A DNA stretch of 64,000 nucleotides from Auanema rhodensis (lineage: Eukaryota > Nematoda > Chromadorea > Rhabditida > Rhabditidae): NCBI GenBank assembly GCA_964057225.1, contig OZ059897.1:17856001-17920000 (forward strand). The letters run 5' to 3'. The notes beneath the pieces were generated by a model. The model saw only the letters and a program-made list of their open reading frames with translations. It had not been told where the DNA came from and ran no database searches. The position numbers and the translations under genes were made by a program. Positions 25,627 through 39,100 of this stretch are shown here, piece after piece; the stretch's first letter is position 1; the number at the start of each line of letters is the position of its first letter.

Positions 25627-28434
25627 TGTGAACTTATATCAGTTGATATCTCGGTGCATTTTTAAGCTAGCGCAAATCTGATAACACAGATCGACGCAGC
25701 TTAAAAATCCGCATCGAATGCACTATACTACATCGAGAAACGCTTAATACAAAAATTAGTTATAATCGTTTGAAAAATGATGCATTAGTGCATGTTGAGT
25801 TTCCATGTACACTCAACATTGCTTCCAAAAACATTTTGACAAAAATTTTTTCGAAAAATTTCAAAATAATTTAGCAAAAAGTAGATGTTTTTAGATTTCA
25901 TTTTTCAAGGCAAAGACGATGGACAATGTTATTCAACGAAAAAATTAATTCTTCAGGGTGAAAATCGAGGATATAAGTGTGAACTTATATCAGTTGATAT
26001 CTCGGTGCATTTTTAAGCTAGCGCAAATCTGATAACACAGATCGACGCAGCTTAAAAATCCGCATCGAATGCACTATACTACATTGAGAAACGCTTAATA
26101 CAAAAATTAGTTATAATCGTTTGAAAAATGATGCATTAGTGTATGTTGAGTTTCCATGTACACTCAACATTGCTTCCAAAAACATTTTGACAAAAATTTT
26201 TTCGAAAAATTTCAAAATAATTTAGCAAAAAGTAGATGTTTTTAGATTTCATTTTCCAAGGCGAAGACGATGGACAATGTTATTCAACGAAAAAATTAAT
26301 TCTTCAGGGTGAAAATCGAGGATATAAGTGTGAACTTATATCAGTTGATATCTCGGTGCATTTTTAAGCTAGCGCAAATCTGATAACACAGATCGACGCA
26401 GCTTAAAAATCCGCATCGAATGCACTATACTACATCGAGAAACGCTTAATACAAAAATTAGTTATAATCGTTTGAAAAATGATGCATTAGTGTATGTTGA
26501 GTTTCCATGTACACTCAACATTGCTTCCAAAAACATTTTGACAAAAATTTTTTCGAAAAATTTCAAAATAATTTAGCAAAAAGTAGATGTTTTTAGATTT
26601 CATTTTTCAAGGCAAAGACGATGGACAATGTTATTCAACGAAAAAATTAATTCTTCAGGGTGAAAATCGAGGATATAAGTGTGAACTTATATCAGTTGAT
26701 ATCTCGGTGCATTTTTAAGCTAGCGCAAATCTGATAACACAGATCGACGCAGCTTAAAAATCCGCATCGAATGCACTATACTACATTGAGAAACGCTTAA
26801 TACAAAAATTAGTTATAATCGTTTGAAAAATGATGCATTAGTGTATGTTGAGTTTCCATGTACACTCAACATTGCTTCCAAAAACATTTTGACAAAAATT
26901 TTTTCGAAAAATTTCAAGATAATTTAGCAAAAAGTAGATGTTTTTAGATTTCATTTTCCAAGGCGAAGACGATGGACAATGTTATTCAACGAAAAAATTA
27001 ATTCTTCAGGGTGAAAATCGAGGATATAAGTGTGAACATATATCAGTTGATATCTCGGTGCATTTTTAAGCTAGCGCAAATCTGATAACACAGATCGACG
27101 CAGCTTAAAAATCCGCATCGAATGCACTATACTACATCGAGAAACGCTTAATACAAAAATTAGTTATAATCGTTTGAAAAATGATGCATTAGTGTATGTT
27201 GAGTTTCCATGTACACTCAACATTGCTTCCAAAAACATTTTGACAAAAATTTTTTCGAAAAATTTCAAAATAATTTAGCAAAAAGTAGATGTTTTTAGAT
27301 TTCATTTTTCAAGGCAAAGACGATGGACAATGTTATTCAACGAAAAAATTAATTCTTCAGGGTGAAAATCGAGGATATAAGTGTGAACTTATATCAGTTG
27401 ATATCTCGGTGCATTTTTAAGCTAGCGCAAATCTGATAACACAGATCGACGCAGCTTAAAAATCCGCATCGAATGCACTATACTACATTGAGAAACGCTT
27501 AATACAAAAATTAGTTATAATCGTTTGAAAAATGATGCATTAGTGTATGTTGAGTTTCCATGTACACTCAACATTGCTTCCAAAAACATTTTGACAAAAA
27601 TTTTTTCGAAAAATTTCAAGATAATTTAGCAAAAAGTAGATGTTTTTAGATTTCATTTTCCAAGGCAAAGACGATGGACAATGTTATTCAACGAAAAAAT
27701 TAATTCTTCAGGGTGAAAATCGAGGATATAAGTGTGAACATATATCAGTTGATATCTCGGTGCATTTTTAAGCTAGCGCAAATCTGATAACACAGATCGA
27801 CGCAGCTTAAAAATCCGCATCGAATGCACTATACTACATCGAGAAACGCTTAATACAAAAATTAGTTATAATCGTTTGAAAAATGATGCATTAGTGTATG
27901 TTGAGTTTCCATGTACACTCAACATTGCTTCCAAAAACATTTTGACAAAAATTTTTTCGAAAAATTTCAAAATAATTTAGCAAAAAGTAGATGTTTTTAG
28001 ATTCCATTTTTCAAGGCAAAGACGATGGACAATGTTATTCAACGAAAAAAGTAATTCTTCAGGGTGAAAATCGAGGATATAAGTGTGAACTTATATCAGT
28101 TGATATCTCGGTGCATTTTTAAGCTAGCGCAAATCTGATAACACAGATCGACGCAGCTTAAAAATCCGCATCGAATGCACTATACTACATCGAGAAACGC
28201 TTAATACAAAAATTAGTTATAATCGTTTGAAAAATGATGCATTAGTGTATGTTGAGTTTCCATGTACACTCAACATTGCTTCCAAAAACATTTTGACAAA
28301 AATTTTTTCGAAAAATTTCAAAATAATTTAGCAAAAAGTAGATGTTTTTAGATTCCATTTTTCAAGGCAAAGACGATGGACAATGTTATTCAACGAAAAA
28401 AGTAATTCTTCAGGGTGAAAATCGAGGATATAAG
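25627..28434. repeat. Eight-unit spacer block between the two copies of the 7.7-kb segment
   Basis: Units at 25627 (C108, C165, T272), 25978, 26329, 26680 (G239), 27031 (A8), 27382 (G239, with CCAAGGCA instead of CCAAGGCG), 27733 (A8, G319) and 28084 (C108, G319). The first seven match 14746-17202 in order, 10,881 bp or 31 units upstream, and also resemble 18958-21414 except that T64 is absent. No H unit follows; the next unit (28435) is type I. The block is thus a third relative of the alternating 702-bp segment. Confidence 0.8.
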
Positions 28435-31400
28435 TGTGAACTTATATCAGTTGATATCTTGGTGCATTTTTAAGCTAGCGCAAATCTGATAACACAGATC
28501 GACGCAGCTTAAAAATCCGCATCGAATGCACTATACTACATTGAGAAACGCTTAATACAAAAATTAGTTATGATCGTTTGAAAAATGATGCATTAGTGTA
28601 TGTTGAGTTTCCATGTACACTCAACATTGCTTCCAAAAACATTTTGACAAAAATTTTTTCGAAAAATTTCAAAATAATTTAGCAAAAAGTAGATGTTTTT
28701 AGATTCCATTTTTTAAGGCAAAGACGATGGACAATGTTATTCAACGAAAAAAGTAATTCTTCAGGGTGAAAATCGAGGATATAAGTGTGAACTTATATCA
28801 GTTGATATCTCGGTGCATTTTTAAGCTAGCGCAAATCTGATAACACAGATCGACGCAGCTTAAAAATCCGCATCGAATGCACTATACTACATCGAGAAAC
28901 GCTTAATACAAAAATTAGTTATAATCGTTTGAAAAATGATGCATTAGTGTATGTTGAGTTTCCATGTACACTCAACATTGCTTCCAAAAACATTTTGACA
29001 AAAATTTTTTCGAAAAATTTCAAAATAATTTAGCAAAAAGTAGATGTTTTTAGATTCCATTTTTTAAGGCAAAGACGATGGACAATGTTATTCAACGAAA
29101 AAAGTAATTCTTCAGGGTGAAAATCGAGGATATAAGTGTGAACTTATATCAGTTGATATCTCGGTGCATTTTTAAGCTAGCGCAAATCTGATAACACAGA
29201 TCGACGCAGCTTAAAAATCCGCATCGAATGCACTATACTACATTGAGAAACGCTTAATACAAAAATTAGTTATAATCGTTTGAAAAATGATGCATTAGTG
29301 TATGTTGAGTTTCCATGTACACTCAACATTGCTTCCAAAAACATTTTGACAAAAATTTTTTCGAAAAATTTCAAAATAATTTAGCAAAAAGTAGATGTTT
29401 TTAGATTCCATTTTCCAAGGCGAAGACGATGGACAATCTTATTCAACGAAAAAATTAATTCTTCAGGGTGAAAATCGAGGATATAAGTGTGAACTTATAT
29501 CAGTTGATATCTCGGTGCATTTTTAAGCTAGCGCAAATCTGATAACACAGTTCGACGCAGCTTAAAAATCCGCATCGAATGCACTATACTACATCGAGAA
29601 ACGCTTAATACAAAAATTAGTTATAATCGTTTGAAAAATGATGCATTAGTGCATGTTGAGTTTCCATGTACACTCAACATTGCTTCCAAAAACATTTTGA
29701 CAAAAATTTTTTCGAAAAATTTCAAAATAATTTAGCAAAAAGTAGATGTTTTTAGATTTCATTTTTCAAGGCAAAGACGATGGACAATGTTATTCAACGA
29801 AAAAATTAATTCTTCAGGGTGAAAATCGAGGATATAAGTGTGAACTTATATCAGTTGATATCTCGGTGCATTTTTAAGCTAGCGCAAATCTGATAACACA
29901 GATCGACGCAGCTTAAAAATCCGCATCGAATGCACTATACTACATTGAGAAACGCTTAATACAAAAATTAGTTATAATCGTTTGAAAAATGATGCATTAG
30001 TGTATGTTGAGTTTCCATGTACACTCAACATTGCTTCCAAAAACATTTTGACAAAAATTTTTTCGAAAAATTTCAAAATAATTTAGCAAAAAGTAGATGT
30101 TTTTAGATTTCATTTTCCAAGGCGAAGACGATGGACAATGTTATTCAACGAAAAAATTAATTCTTCAGGGTGAAAATCGAGGATATAAGTGTGAACTTAT
30201 ATCAGTTGATATCTCGGTGCATTTTTAAGCTAGCGCAAATCTGATAACACAGATCGACGCAGCTTAAAAATCCGCATCGAATGCACTATACTACATCGAG
30301 AAACGCTTAATACAAAAATTAGTTATAATCGTTTGAAAAATGATGCATTAGTGTATGTTGAGTTTCCATGTACACTCAACATTGCTTCCAAAAACATTTT
30401 GACAAAAATTTTTTCGAAAAATTTCAAAATAATTTAGCAAAAAGTAGATGTTTTTAGATTTCATTTTTCAAGGCAAAGACGATGGACAATGTTATTCAAC
30501 GAAAAAATTAATTCTTCAGGGTGAAAATCGAGGATATAAGTGTGAACTTATATCAGTTGATATCTCGGTGCATTTTTAAGCTAGCGCAAATCTGATAACA
30601 CAGATCGACGCAGCTTAAAAATCCGCATCGAATGCACTATACTACATTGAGAAACGCTTAATACAAAAATTAGTTATAATCGTTTGAAAAATGATGCATT
30701 AGTGTATGTTGAGTTTCCATGTACACTCAACATTGCTTCCAAAAACATTTTGACAAAAATTTTTTCGAAAAATTTCAAGATAATTTAGCAAAAAGTAGAT
30801 GTTTTTAGATTTCATTTTCCAAGGCGAAGACGATGGACAATGTTATTCAACGAAAAAATTAATTCTTCAGGGTGAAAATCGAGGATATAAGTGTGAACAT
30901 ATATCAGTTGATATCTCGGTGCATTTTTAAGCTAGCGCAAATCTGATAACACAGATCGACGCAGCTTAAAAATCCGCATCGAATGCACTATACTACATCG
31001 AGAAACGCTTAATACAAAAATTAGTTATAATCGTTTGAAAAATGATGCATTAGTGTATGTTGAGTTTCCATGTACACTCAACATTGCTTCCAAAAACATT
31101 TTGACAAAAATTTTTTCGAAAAATTTCAAAATAATTTAGCAAAAAGTAGATGTTTTTAGATTTCATTTTTCAAGGCAAAGACGATGGACAATGTTATTCA
31201 ACGAAAAAATTAATTCTTCAGGGTGAAAATCGAGGATATAAGTGTGAACTTATATCAGTTGATATCTCGGTGCATTTTTAAGCTAGCGCAAATCTGATAA
31301 CACAGATCGACGCAGCTTAAAAATCCGCATCGAATGCACTATACTACATTGAGAAACGCTTAATACAAAAATTAGTTATAATCGTTTGAAAAATGATGCA

Positions 31401-34400
31401 TTAGTGTATGTTGAGTTTCCATGTACACTCAACATTGCTTCCAAAAACATTTTGACAAAAATTTTTTCGAAAAATTTCAAGATAATTTAGCAAAAAGTAG
31501 ATGTTTTTAGATTTCATTTTCCAAGGCGAAGACGATGGACAATGTTATTCAACGAAAAAATTAATTCTTCAGGGTGAAAATCGAGGATATAAGTGTGAAC
31601 ATATATCAGTTGATATCTCGGTGCATTTTTAAGCTAGCGCAAATCTGATAACACAGATCGACGCAGCTTAAAAATCCGCATCGAATGCACTATACTACAT
31701 CGAGAAACGCTTAATACAAAAATTAGTTATAATCGTTTGAAAAATGATGCATTAGTGTATGTTGAGTTTCCATGTACACTCAACATTGCTTCCAAAAACA
31801 TTTTGACAAAAATTTTTTCGAAAAATTTCAAAATAATTTAGCAAAAAGTAGATGTTTTTAGATTCCATTTTTCAAGGCAAAGACGATGGACAATGTTATT
31901 CAACGAAAAAAGTAATTCTTCAGGGTGAAAATCGAGGATATAAGTGTGAACTTATATCAGTTGATATCTCGGTGCATTTTTAAGCTAGCGCAAATCTGAT
32001 AACACAGATCGACGCAGCTTAAAAATCCGCATCGAATGCACTATACTACATCGAGAAACGCTTAATACAAAAATTAGTTATAATCGTTTGAAAAATGATG
32101 CATTAGTGTATGTTGAGTTTCCATGTACACTCAACATTGCTTCCAAAAACATTTTGACAAAAATTTTTTCGAAAAATTTCAAAATAATTTAGCAAAAAGT
32201 AGATGTTTTTAGATTCCATTTTTCAAGGCAAAGACGATGGACAATGTTATTCAACGAAAAAATTAATTCTTCAGGGTGAAAATCGAGGATATAAGTGTGA
32301 ACTTATATCAGTTGATATCTTGGTGCATTTTTAAGCTAGCGCAAATCTGATAACACAGATCGACGCAGCTTAAAAATCCGCATCGAATGCACTATACTAC
32401 TTTGAGAAACGCTTAATACAAAAATTAGTTATGATCGTTTGAAAAATGATGCATTAGTGTATGTTGAGTTTCCATGTACACTCAACATTGCTTCCAAAAA
32501 CATTTTGACAAAAATTTTTTCGAAAAATTTCAAAATAATTTAGCAAAAAGTAGATGTTTTTAGATTCCATTTTTCAAGGCAAAGACGATGGACAATGTTA
32601 TTCAACGAAAAAAGTAATTCTTCAGGGTGAAAATCGAGGATATAAGTGTGAACTTATATCAGTTGATATCTTGGTGCATTTTTAAGCTAGCGCAAATCTG
32701 ATAACACAGATCGACGCAGCTTAAAAATCCGCATCGAATGCACTATACTACATTGAGAAACGCTTAATACAAAAATTAGTTATGATCGTTTGAAAAATGA
32801 TGCATTAGTGTATGTTGAGTTTCCATGTACACTCAACATTGCTTCCAAAAACATTTTGACAAAAATTTTTTCGAAAAATTTCAAAATAATTTAGCAAAAA
32901 GTAGATGTTTTTAGATTCCATTTTTTAAGGCAAAGACGATGGACAATGTTATTCAACGAAAAAAGTAATTCTTCAGGGTGAAAATCGAGGATATAAGTGT
33001 GAACTTATATCAGTTGATATCTCGGTGCATTTTTAAGCTAGCGCAAATCTGATAACACAGATCGACGCAGCTTAAAAATCCGCATCGAATGCACTATACT
33101 ACATTGAGAAACGCTTAATACAAAAATTAGTTATAATCGTTTGAAAAATGATGCATTAGTGTATGTTGAGTTTCCATGTACACTCAACATTGCTTCCAAA
33201 AACATTTTGACAAAAATTTTTTCGAAAAATTTCAAAATAATTTAGCAAAAAGTAGATGTTTTTAGATTCCATTTTTTAAGGCAAAGACGATGGACAATGT
33301 TATTCAACGAAAAAAGTAATTCTTCAGGGTGAAAATCGAGGATATAAGTGTGAACTTATATCAGTTGATATCTCGGTGCATTTTTAAGCTAGCGCAAATC
33401 TGATAACACAGATCGACGCAGCTTAAAAATCCGCATCGAATGCACTATACTACATTGAGAAACGCTTAATACAAAAATTAGTTATAATCGTTTGAAAAAT
33501 GATGCATTAGTGTATGTTGAGTTTCCATGTACACTCAACATTGCTTCCAAAAACATTTTGACAAAAATTTTTTCGAAAAATTTCAAAATAATTTAGCAAA
33601 AAGTAGATGTTTTTAGATTCCATTTTCCAAGGCGAAGACGATGGACAATCTTATTCAACGAAAAAATTAATTCTTCAGGGTGAAAATCGAGGATATAAGT
33701 GTGAACTTATATCAGTTGATATCTCGGTGCATTTTTAAGCTAGCGCAAATCTGATAACACAGTTCGACGCAGCTTAAAAATCCGCATCGAATGCACTATA
33801 CTACATCGAGAAACGCTTAATACAAAAATTAGTTATAATCGTTTGAAAAATGATGCATTAGTGTATGTTGAGTTTCCATGTACACTCAACATTGCTTCCA
33901 AAAACATTTTGACAAAAATTTTTTCGAAAAATTTCAAAATAATTTAGCAAAAAGTAGATGTTTTTAGATTCCATTTTTCAAGGCAAAGACGATGGACAAT
34001 GTTATTCAACGAAAAAAGTAATTCTTCAGGGTGAAAATCGAGGATATAAGTGTGAACTTATATCAGTTGATATCTTGGTGCATTTTTAAGCTAGCGCAAA
34101 TCTGATAACACAGATCGACGCAGCTTAAAAATCCGCATCGAATGCACTATACTACATTGAGAAACGCTTAATACAAAAATTAGTTATGATCGTTTGAAAA
34201 ATGATGCATTAGTGTATGTTGAGTTTCCATGTACACTCAACATTGCTTCCAAAAACATTTTGACAAAAATTTTTTCGAAAAATTTCAAAATAATTTAGCA
34301 AAAAGTAGATGTTTTTAGATTCCATTTTTTAAGGCAAAGACGATGGACAATGTTATTCAACGAAAAAAGTAATTCTTCAGGGTGAAAATCGAGGATATAA

Positions 34401-36156
34401 GTGTGAACTTATATCAGTTGATATCTCGGTGCATTTTTAAGCTAGCGCAAATCTGATAACACAGATCGACGCAGCTTAAAAATCCGCATCGAATGCACTA
34501 TACTACATTGAGAAACGCTTAATACAAAAATTAGTTATAATCGTTTGAAAAATGATGCATTAGTGTATGTTGAGTTTCCATGTACACTCAACATTGCTTC
34601 CAAAAACATTTTGACAAAAATTTTTTCGAAAAATTTCAAAATAATTTAGCAAAAAGTAGATGTTTTTAGATTCCATTTTCCAAGGCGAAGACGATGGACA
34701 ATCTTATTCAACGAAAAAATTAATTCTTCAGGGTGAAAATCGAGGATATAAGTGTGAACTTATATCAGTTGATATCTCGGTGCATTTTTAAGCTAGCGCA
34801 AATCTGATAACACAGTTCGACGCAGCTTAAAAATCCGCATCGAATGCACTATACTACATCGAGAAACGCTTAATACAAAAATTAGTTATAATCGTTTGAA
34901 AAATGATGCATTAGTGTATGTTGAGTTTCCATGTACACTCAACATTGCTTCCAAAAACATTTTGACAAAAATTTTTTCGAAAAATTTCAAAATAATTTAG
35001 CAAAAAGTAGATGTTTTTAGATTCCATTTTTCAAGGCAAAGACGATGGACAATGTTATTCAACGAAAAAATTAATTCTTCAGGGTGAAAATCGAGGATAT
35101 AAGTGTGAACTTATGTCAGTTGATATCTCGGTGCATTGTTAAGCTAGCGCAAATCTGATAACACAGATCGACGCAGCTTTAAAATCCGCATCGAATGCAC
35201 TATACTACATTGAGAAACGCTTAATACAAAAATTAGTTATAATCGTTTGAAAAATGATGCATTAGTGTATGTTGAGTTTCCATGTACACTCAACATTGCT
35301 TCCAAAAACATTTTGACAAAAATTTTTTCGAAAAATTTCAAAATAATTTAGCAAAAAGTAGATGTTTTTAGATTCCATTTTTTAAGGCAAAGACGATGGA
35401 CAATGTTATTCAACGAAAAAATTAATTCTTCAGGGTGAAAATCGAGGATATAAGTGTGAACTTATATCAGTTGATATCTTGGTGCATTTTTAAGCTAGCG
35501 CAAATCTGATAACACAGATCGACGCAGCTTAAAAATCCGCATCGAATGCACTATACTACATTGAGAAACGCTTAATACAAAAATTAGTTATGATCGTTTG
35601 AAAAATGATGCATTAGTGTATGTTGAGTTTCCATGTACACTCAACATTGCTTCCAAAAACATTTTGACAAAAATTTTTTCGAAAAATTTCAAAATAATTT
35701 AGCAAAAAGTAGATGTTTTTAGATTCCATTTTTCAAGGCAAAGACGATGGACAATGTTATTCAACGAAAAAAGTAATTCTTCAGGGTGAAAATCGAGGAT
35801 ATAAGTGTGAACTTATATCAGTTGATATCTCGGTGCATTTTTAAGCTAGCGCAAATCTGATAACACAGATCGACGCAGCTTAAAAATCCGCATCGAATGC
35901 ACTATACTACATTGAGAAACGCTTAATACAAAAATTAGTTATAATCGTTTGAAAAATGATGCATTAGTGTATGTTGAGTTTCCATGTACACTCAACATTG
36001 CTTCCAAAAACATTTTGACAAAAATTTTTTCGAAAAATTTCAAAATAATTTAGCAAAAAGTAGATGTTTTTAGATTTCATTTTCCAAGGCGAAGACGATG
36101 GACAATGTTATTCAACGAAAAAATTAATTCTTCAGGGTGAAAATCGAGGATATAAG
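28435..36156. repeat. 22-unit segment, right copy of the 7.7-kb duplication
   Basis: This 7722-bp segment repeats 17905-25626 at a constant shift of 10,530 bp (30 units). Private markers shared by both copies include T106 (21871 and 32401), the G12/G35/T77 unit (24574 and 35104), the C165/T64 unit (18958 and 29488) and the three T64 units. The only mismatch I found by eye is 22412 A against 32942 G. Correspondence stops on the left at the preceding units (17554 is H, 28084 is a C108 unit) and on the right at 25627 against 36157 (T272/C165 against C272/T165). Confidence 0.87.
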
Positions 36157-39100
36157 TGTGAACTTATATCAGTTGATATCTCGGTGCATTTTTAAGCTAG
36201 CGCAAATCTGATAACACAGATCGACGCAGCTTAAAAATCCGCATCGAATGCACTATACTACATCGAGAAACGCTTAATACAAAAATTAGTTATAATCGTT
36301 TGAAAAATGATGCATTAGTGTATGTTGAGTTTCCATGTACACTCAACATTGCTTCCAAAAACATTTTGACAAAAATTTTTTCGAAAAATTTCAAAATAAT
36401 TTAGCAAAAAGTAGATGTTTTTAGATTCCATTTTTCAAGGCAAAGACGATGGACAATGTTATTCAACGAAAAAATTAATTCTTCAGGGTGAAAATCGAGG
36501 ATATAAGTGTGAACTTATGTCAGTTGATATCTCGGTGCATTGTTAAGCTAGCGCAAATCTGATAACACAGATCGACGCAGCTTAAAAATCCGCATCGAAT
36601 GCACTATACTACATTGAGAAACGCTTAATACAAAAATTAGTTATAATCGTTTGAAAAATGATGCATTAGTGTATGTTGAGTTTCCATGTACACTCAACAT
36701 TGCTTCCAAAAACATTTTGACAAAAATTTTTTCGAAAAATTTCAAAATAATTTAGCAAAAAGTAGATGTTTTTAGATTCCATTTTTTAAGGCAAAGACGA
36801 TGGACAATGTTATTCAACGAAAAAATTAATTCTTCAGGGTGAAAATCGAGGATATAAGTGTGAACTTATATCAGTTGATATCTTGGTGCATTTTTAAGCT
36901 AGCGCAAATCTGATAACACAGATCGACGCAGCTTAAAAATCCGCATCGAATGCACTATACTACATTGAGAAACGCTTAATACAAAAATTAGTTATGATCG
37001 TTTGAAAAATGATGCATTAGTGTATGTTGAGTTTCCATGTACACTCAACATTGCTTCCAAAAACATTTTGACAAAAATTTTTTCGAAAAATTTCAAAATA
37101 ATTTAGCAAAAAGTAGATGTTTTTAGATTCCATTTTTCAAGGCAAAGACGATGGACAATGTTATTCAACGAAAAAAGTAATTCTTCAGGGTGAAAATCGA
37201 GGATATAAGTGTGAACTTATATCAGTTGATATCTCGGTGCATTTTTAAGCTAGCGCAAATCTGATAACACAGATCGACGCAGCTTAAAAATCCGCATCGA
37301 ATGCACTATACTACATTGAGAAACGCTTAATACAAAAATTAGTTATAATCGTTTGAAAAATGATGCATTAGTGTATGTTGAGTTTCCATGTACACTCAAC
37401 ATTGCTTCCAAAAACATTTTGACAAAAATTTTTTCGAAAAATTTCAAAATAATTTAGCAAAAAGTAGATGTTTTTAGATTTCATTTTCCAAGGCGAAGAC
37501 GATGGACAATGTTATTCAACGAAAAAATTAATTCTTCAGGGTGAAAATCGAGGATATAAGTGTGAACTTATATCAGTTGATATCTCGGTGCATTTTTAAG
37601 CTAGCGCAAATCTGATAACACAGATCGACGCAGCTTAAAAATCCGCATCGAATGCACTATACTACATCGAGAAACGCTTAATACAAAAATTAGTTATAAT
37701 CGTTTGAAAAATGATGCATTAGTGTATGTTGAGTTTCCATGTACACTCAACATTGCTTCCAAAAACATTTTGACAAAAATTTTTTCGAAAAATTTCAAAA
37801 TAATTTAGCAAAAAGTAGATGTTTTTAGATTTCATTTTTCAAGGCAAAGACGATGGACAATGTTATTCAACGAAAAAATTAATTCTTCAGGGTGAAAATC
37901 GAGGATATAAGTGTGAACTTATATCAGTTGATATCTCGGTGCATTTTTAAGCTAGCGCAAATCTGATAACACAGATCGACGCAGCTTAAAAATCCGCATC
38001 GAATGCACTATACTACATTGAGAAACGCTTAATACAAAAATTAGTTATAATCGTTTGAAAAATGATGCATTAGTGTATGTTGAGTTTCCATGTACACTCA
38101 ACATTGCTTCCAAAAACATTTTGACAAAAATTTTTTCGAAAAATTTCAAAATAATTTAGCAAAAAGTAGATGTTTTTAGATTTCATTTTCCAAGGCGAAG
38201 ACGATGGACAATGTTATTCAACGAAAAAATTAATTCTTCAGGGTGAAAATCGAGGATATAAGTGTGAACTTATATCAGTTGATATCTCGGTGCATTTTTA
38301 AGCTAGCGCAAATCTGATAACACAGATCGACGCAGCTTAAAAATCCGCATCGAATGCACTATACTACATCGAGAAACGCTTAATACAAAAATTAGTTATA
38401 ATCGTTTGAAAAATGATGCATTAGTGTATGTTGAGTTTCCATGTACACTCAACATTGCTTCCAAAAACATTTTGACAAAAATTTTTTCGAAAAATTTCAA
38501 AATAATTTAGCAAAAAGTAGATGTTTTTAGATTTCATTTTTCAAGGCAAAGACGATGGACAATGTTATTCAACGAAAAAATTAATTCTTCAGGGTGAAAA
38601 TCGAGGATATAAGTGTGAACTTATATCAGTTGATATCTCGGTGCATTTTTAAGCTAGCGCAAATCTGATAACACAGATCGACGCAGCTTAAAAATCCGCA
38701 TCGAATGCACTATACTACATTGAGAAACGCTTAATACAAAAATTAGTTATAATCGTTTGAAAAATGATGCATTAGTGTATGTTGAGTTTCCATGTACACT
38801 CAACATTGCTTCCAAAAACATTTTGACAAAAATTTTTTCGAAAAATTTCAAGATAATTTAGCAAAAAGTAGATGTTTTTAGATTTCATTTTCCAAGGCGA
38901 AGACGATGGACAATGTTATTCAACGAAAAAATTAATTCTTCAGGGTGAAAATCGAGGATATAAGTGTGAACATATATCAGTTGATATCTCGGTGCATTTT
39001 TAAGCTAGCGCAAATCTGATAACACAGATCGACGCAGCTTAAAAATCCGCATCGAATGCACTATACTACATCGAGCAACGCTTAATACAAAAATTAGTTA

